Origin: F23-D06 sp045132055
Lineage (GTDB): Bacteria; Bacteroidota; Bacteroidia; Bacteroidales; WCHB1-69
DNA length: 8,802 bases
Assembly: GCA_045132055.1 (NCBI GenBank)
Contig: JBGURP010000036.1
Location: 1-8,802 of the forward strand
Direction of reading: 5' to 3'
The first letter of the stretch is position 1, and every line of letters begins with the position of its first letter. Below the pieces are notes generated by a model. That model was given only the letters and a program-made list of their open reading frames with translations. It was not told the DNA's origin and did not search any database. This document shows positions 5,875 to 8,802 of this stretch, one piece after another. Both the position numbers and the translations under genes were made by a program.

Positions 5875-8187
5875 ATGATTGAAAGAACGATTATCATCAT
5901 TGTAGAACTTATTGTGGCTTTGACAGCTGTTGCGGGTACGGTTACAGGCTGTGTCCTGGACGAGAACCGAGTGCCGATGCCCTATGCGAACGTATTATTG
6001 CTCAACAGCGCTGATTCCACTTATGTCCAAGGCACTGTGACGGGTGAGGATGGTGCCTTTTCCATCGCTGGAGAGGTGGAAACCGGGATATTGAAAATCT
6101 CCAGCGTGGGATACAAGACCCTGTACATTGACGTGGTTCCAGGTAACGTGGGTAGTATTGTAATGGAGCCTGACGCGGCGATACTCGGCGAAGTAGTGGT
6201 CAAGGGGCACCGTCCCGTCCATAAATTAGGCAAAGAGGGGTTACTTACCACTATCGAGGGTTCGATTTTGAGTCAATTGGGAACTGCTGAGGACGTATTG
6301 AGAAATGTTCCCGGTATCTTGAGCAAAGATGGCGGTATTGAGGTGTTCGGCAAGGGGAAACCCCTCATTTACATCAATAATCGCCTGATGCGCGACGCGT
6401 CGGAACTCAACGAATTGAAATCACAAGACATCGTAAGTGTCGAGATCATCAACACCCCCGGCGCCAAGTATGATGCGTCTGTGCAAAGCGTGATTCGGAT
6501 TAAGACACGCAAGCCACTGGGTGAGGGATGGGGCGGTCACCTGCGCAGCAGTATCTTTCAGGGCGAAATGTCCCGCACCTATAATGCCTTTCTTTGGAAT
6601 TACCGTCACCAGGGGTTGGATGTCTTCGGTACAGTTAGCGACTTTGAGAACGGCTGGTTGCAGAAATACCGCATCACCCAGGATGTCACCGCCGACACCT
6701 TGTGGCATCAGGACAATCACGGCCGCAGCCAGGGTAATTACAATATCTTGCGTTTGGTTTTTGGAGCCAATTACCAGTTTAATGATAAGCACACGATGGG
6801 CATCCAATATAACAGCAACATCCGTCTCAAGGATGTTGACAAAGGCTTTTTTGCTGCCAAAGTGACCGCCAACGGCAATTTCTACGACAGCCTGATAACC
6901 AATAGTAAGAATAAAACACGGCACAATATGCCGCACTCGCTCAATTTCTATTATAATGGCGAAGTGGGCAAGACGAACATCGATTTCAATGCCGATTACT
7001 ATTTTACCAAGAACCGCGAGAGTGAGTGGAGCCTTGAGCAGAGCCAAGAGTGGGAAAACCGCACAGTAACCAGCGAGAATACCGTGAGAAATGAACTGTT
7101 TGCCGGCAAACTCGTGTTCTCGTGGACATTATGGGGTGGAAACCTGTCGGCTGGCAGTGAAATTGACTACACCCACCGCAACGATGATTACCTCAACCCT
7201 GAGCAGATTGTTCCGTCAAGTTACACCGAGGTCAAGGAACGCAACTACAGCGCCTTTATCGAGTATAGCCGATTGACACCCATTGGCCAGGTGAGCAGTG
7301 GATTGCGTGACGAATATGTCACCACCGACTATTACAGTCAAGGCGTTCACATCGACGGACAAAGCCGCCATCAAAACCATCTGTTCCCCAGCCTCTCGTT
7401 ATCGACTCAGGTGGGCAACGTCAACGCCATGTTAGGCTACACGATGAAAATTCGCCGCCCTACATATTTTGAACTCAGCAACAAGACCTATTATTCTAAC
7501 CGCTTCACTTGGCAGTCAGGCAACCCGTTCCTGAAACCCACTATTATTAACAATGTGTCGCTGGATGCCACTTGGAAATTTTTCTCTCTTAACGTGAGCT
7601 ATTCTCACCTCAAGGATCTCGTTTTACAGTTGGGCCGCCAGGTCGAGGGGCACGAAGCCACAACGCTTATCGTTCAGGAGAATGTAGATAAAAAGGACGT
7701 GTTGACCCTCAGCGTGACAGCTGCACCACATATTGGTATCTGGAACCCGCAACTCACGGTCAGTATGATGAAAGAGTGGATGAAGATTCCCATGCCTGAT
7801 GGCTTTTATCGCCCGTCAAGGCCCATCTTCATGGCCCAGTGGAACAACAACTTCAAATTTATACCATCATTCACTGGATCGCTCAATCTAGATTGGCAGG
7901 GCAGGGGCGACAGCGAGAACTTGAGCAGCCGCAGCCATCAGCTTGACTTGTACATTAGTTTAGCCAAGACGTTCCTGGATGACCGCTTGTCAGTCAAAGT
8001 GGCTGGGCATGACCTGTTTCATCGCAATGGCCAGGACGTGCTGGTGCACTTCGGTGAATTGACCCTGTGGCAGCACCGCACCAACGAAACCCGCTATGCA
8101 GAAGTGACCGTGCGCTACCACTTCAATTGGACACGAAGCAAGTACAAGGGTACTGGCGCTGGTAATGAAGAGAAAAACAGACTATGA
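5875..8187 (+). CDS. outer membrane beta-barrel protein, TonB-receptor-like (OMP_b-brl_3 type)
   Basis: A 770-residue protein. Residues 1-20 (MIERTIIIIVELIVALTAVA) are a signal peptide. Residues ~21-110 are a carboxypeptidase-regulatory-like beta-sandwich (GTVTGCVLDENRVPMPYANV, GEDGAFSI, ISSVGYKTLYIDV, LGEVVVKG). A plug-like region follows at ~120-215, with AEDVLRNVPGILSKDGGIEV (138-157), PLIYINNR (163-170) and SVEIINTPGAKYD (188-200). The rest is beta-strand-rich barrel, ending with the typical Bacteroidetes tail SKYKGTGAGNEEKNRL (755-770). The length is normal for the family. Such proteins sit in the outer membrane and are assumed to import or export a substrate; the cargo is unknown, and no SusD partner is present. 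The frame is open upstream to a GTG at 5815, but the ATG at 5875 gives the intact signal peptide and follows the promoter. It overlaps the next gene by 4 nt. Confidence 0.93.
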   Translation: MIERTIIIIVELIVALTAVAGTVTGCVLDENRVPMPYANVLLLNSADSTYVQGTVTGEDGAFSIAGEVETGILKISSVGYKTLYIDVVPGNVGSIVMEPDAAILGEVVVKGHRPVHKLGKEGLLTTIEGSILSQLGTAEDVLRNVPGILSKDGGIEVFGKGKPLIYINNRLMRDASELNELKSQDIVSVEIINTPGAKYDASVQSVIRIKTRKPLGEGWGGHLRSSIFQGEMSRTYNAFLWNYRHQGLDVFGTVSDFENGWLQKYRITQDVTADTLWHQDNHGRSQGNYNILRLVFGANYQFNDKHTMGIQYNSNIRLKDVDKGFFAAKVTANGNFYDSLITNSKNKTRHNMPHSLNFYYNGEVGKTNIDFNADYYFTKNRESEWSLEQSQEWENRTVTSENTVRNELFAGKLVFSWTLWGGNLSAGSEIDYTHRNDDYLNPEQIVPSSYTEVKERNYSAFIEYSRLTPIGQVSSGLRDEYVTTDYYSQGVHIDGQSRHQNHLFPSLSLSTQVGNVNAMLGYTMKIRRPTYFELSNKTYYSNRFTWQSGNPFLKPTIINNVSLDATWKFFSLNVSYSHLKDLVLQLGRQVEGHEATTLIVQENVDKKDVLTLSVTAAPHIGIWNPQLTVSMMKEWMKIPMPDGFYRPSRPIFMAQWNNNFKFIPSFTGSLNLDWQGRGDSENLSSRSHQLDLYISLAKTFLDDRLSVKVAGHDLFHRNGQDVLVHFGELTLWQHRTNETRYAEVTVRYHFNWTRSKYKGTGAGNEEKNRL

Positions 8188-8528
8188 AACAGGAATTGAA
8201 ATATATCGATTTGTCTTGGGCCGTTGTGTCTGTGTGCGAGAGTGATTCATTCACTATCGATCAACTCATCCACGACGATAGTGTGGAGCAAGCAGTAGAG
8301 CGTTACATTATCGGTTATATGGCTTTCTGGCAGATTGCTTTTATAGAAAAAGAGCGGCTGGTTCCTTGCGATGACGAGACATTGCGTGCAGCCGCCCGCA
8401 GTAAGATTGACCGCTACATCGTCGAACACCCGCCAGTTGAATGCCTGCCACGTTTCTACATAGTGCTGCTACAACAGTCCTTCGCACCCCTGGAGATCGA
8501 TGGCATGACGCGGGTCTATCAATTGTAA
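8184..8528 (+). CDS. small cytoplasmic protein of unknown function, coupled to the beta-barrel gene
   Basis: A 114-residue protein whose ATG lies within the stop of the beta-barrel gene (ATGA overlap), which supports both the start and translational coupling. There is no signal peptide and no membrane segment. The protein appears mainly helical and rather acidic: ELKYIDLSWAVVSVCESDSF at the start, an amphipathic helix VEQAVERYIIGYMAFWQIAF (34-53), DDETLRAAARSKIDRYIVEH and a C-terminal PRFYIVLLQQSF. I do not recognise the family. Its tight linkage to an outer membrane barrel but predicted cytoplasmic location argues against it being a direct surface partner. A regulatory or immunity-like role is possible but unsupported. 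Tandem hairpins follow 27 nt after the stop. Confidence 0.82.
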   Translation: MKQELKYIDLSWAVVSVCESDSFTIDQLIHDDSVEQAVERYIIGYMAFWQIAFIEKERLVPCDDETLRAAARSKIDRYIVEHPPVECLPRFYIVLLQQSFAPLEIDGMTRVYQL

Positions 8529-8554
8529 AAAGGTGATGTTTATATTCTTTAGTA

Positions 8555-8606
8555 GCTCCGTAACGCCTTAAAAAACGCGTTACGGAGCACTATTTTTATA
8601 TTTTAC
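8555..8606 (+). terminator. hairpin 1 of a tandem pair, probable terminator
   Basis: GCTCCGTAACGC (8555-8566) pairs perfectly over 12 bp with GCGTTACGGAGC (8577-8588) around a 10-nt A-rich loop. It is followed by a T-rich tail (CACTATTTTTATATTTT). It lies 27 nt after the end of the small coupled gene and probably ends the two-gene operon. Confidence 0.65.
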
Positions 8607-8609
8607 CTA

Positions 8610-8653
8610 TCCGTAACGCCATTTTTTTTGCCGTTACGGAGCACTATTTTTTT
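8610..8653 (+). terminator. hairpin 2 of a tandem pair, near-copy of hairpin 1
   Basis: TCCGTAACG (8610-8618) pairs over 9 bp with CGTTACGGA (8632-8640) around a T-rich 13-nt loop, and a run of seven T residues follows (8647-8653). The flanking sequence GTTACGGAGCACTATTTTT is identical to that after hairpin 1, so the pair arose by duplication. Confidence 0.6.
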
Positions 8654-8661
8654 ACGGGGCA

Positions 8662-8728
8662 TTTAACACACTAAAGGGTGAAAGTGCAGTTTTCTCTTGA
8701 AGGTTGCAACTTTTCGACTGCTGGTGTG
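8662..8728 (+). promoter_or_regulatory. duplicated regulatory element, copy 2
   Basis: TTTAACACACTAAAGGGTGAAAG (8662-8684, quoted in part as TTTAACAC then CTAAAGGGTGAAAG) matches the start of copy 1, and TGCAACTTTTC (8705-8715) matches 5792-5802 exactly. The order and near-identical spacing of the blocks are kept. CACACTA (8667-8673) can pair with TGGTGTG (8722-8728) and GTGCA with TGCAAC, so the inverted character is weaker than in copy 1 but present. It faces the window's right edge. Confidence 0.6.
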
Positions 8729-8729
8729 C

Positions 8730-8796
8730 GTCTATAGGGAAAACGGTAGGATTATGTGCTGCCGGTAACACGAAAACTCAATAAAAACCTATAGAC
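8730..8796 (+). promoter_or_regulatory. second inverted repeat of copy 2, just before an ATG
   Basis: GTCTATAGG (8730-8738) and CCTATAGAC (8788-8796) are perfect inverted repeats 49 nt apart. They occupy the same positions as the 5816-5872 arms in copy 1, but with a different sequence that preserves complementarity. Between them GATTATGTGC resembles the GATAATTTTGC of copy 1 only loosely, so the -7 box here is weak. Confidence 0.55.
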
Positions 8797-8798
8797 AA

Positions 8799-8802
8799 AT
8801 GA
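8799..8802 (+). other. probable start codon of a further gene leaving the window
   Basis: The ATG at 8799-8801 lies 2 nt after the right inverted-repeat arm, exactly as the beta-barrel ATG lies 2 nt after its arm in copy 1. No coding sequence can be read beyond it. By analogy it starts a gene with shared control, perhaps another outer membrane protein. Confidence 0.35.

Noticed and set aside
6421..7047. 208-codon minus-strand open frame inside the beta-barrel gene
   Set aside because: It mirrors the coding strand of a clear OMP barrel, and its translation shows only the hydrophobic bias of an antisense frame.
1..8802. CRISPR arrays, tRNA/rRNA genes, transposase, phage or defence genes
   Set aside because: No regularly spaced repeats, cloverleaf sequences or recognisable proteins of these classes were seen on either strand.

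Overview
The window looks like chromosomal DNA from a gut-type Bacteroidales (Prevotellaceae/Muribaculaceae-like; genus not resolvable by eye). Several upstream regions carry the Bacteroidetes -7 promoter consensus TAnnTTTG, clear Shine-Dalgarno sites are lacking, a secreted protein carries dockerin-like repeats of the NISDVTALIDYLL type common in these bacteria, and there is a TonB-receptor-like outer membrane beta-barrel of the Bacteroidetes OMP_b-brl_3 type.

Layout. (1) 2-1561, plus strand: a tight three-gene operon of the 3' part of a MeaB/ArgK-type G3E GTPase, a small lipoprotein-like protein (4-nt overlap) and a NUDIX hydrolase (4-nt gap). (2) 1633-2640: an exported protein with two N-terminal dockerin-like calcium loops and a formylglycine-generating-enzyme-like (SUMF1) domain that lacks the catalytic cysteines. 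(3) 2641-3097: a 457-nt intergenic region with a perfect 16-bp hairpin resembling two abutted IS3/IS150-type ends, then an AT-rich stretch, then a candidate short RNA or attenuated leader ending in an intrinsic terminator at 3034 with a competing helix. (4) 3098-4825: two tandem paralogous exported proteins with an RsiV-like (DUF3298) C-terminal domain. (5) 4879-5634, minus strand: a PAS-like/LuxR-type regulator with a good Bacteroidetes promoter. (6) 5875-8528: a divergent outer membrane beta-barrel gene overlapping by 4 nt a small cytoplasmic protein of unknown function. (7) 8555-8653: two nearly identical tandem hairpins with T-rich tails. (8) 8662-8802: a second copy of the regulatory region found upstream of the beta-barrel gene, ending at an ATG at the window edge.

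The most interesting signal is the duplicated regulatory element (5747-5877 and 8662-8801). Each copy has a pair of inverted half-sites close to CTAAAGGGTGAAAA(GT)TGC, then a second inverted repeat that closes just before the start codon. The arms of this second repeat differ between copies but remain complementary within each copy. The two controlled genes probably form a small regulon, and the divergent LuxR-type protein is the obvious candidate regulator. The second signal is the possible attenuator or small RNA at 2875-3034. Family assignments come from motif recognition only; no searches were run.
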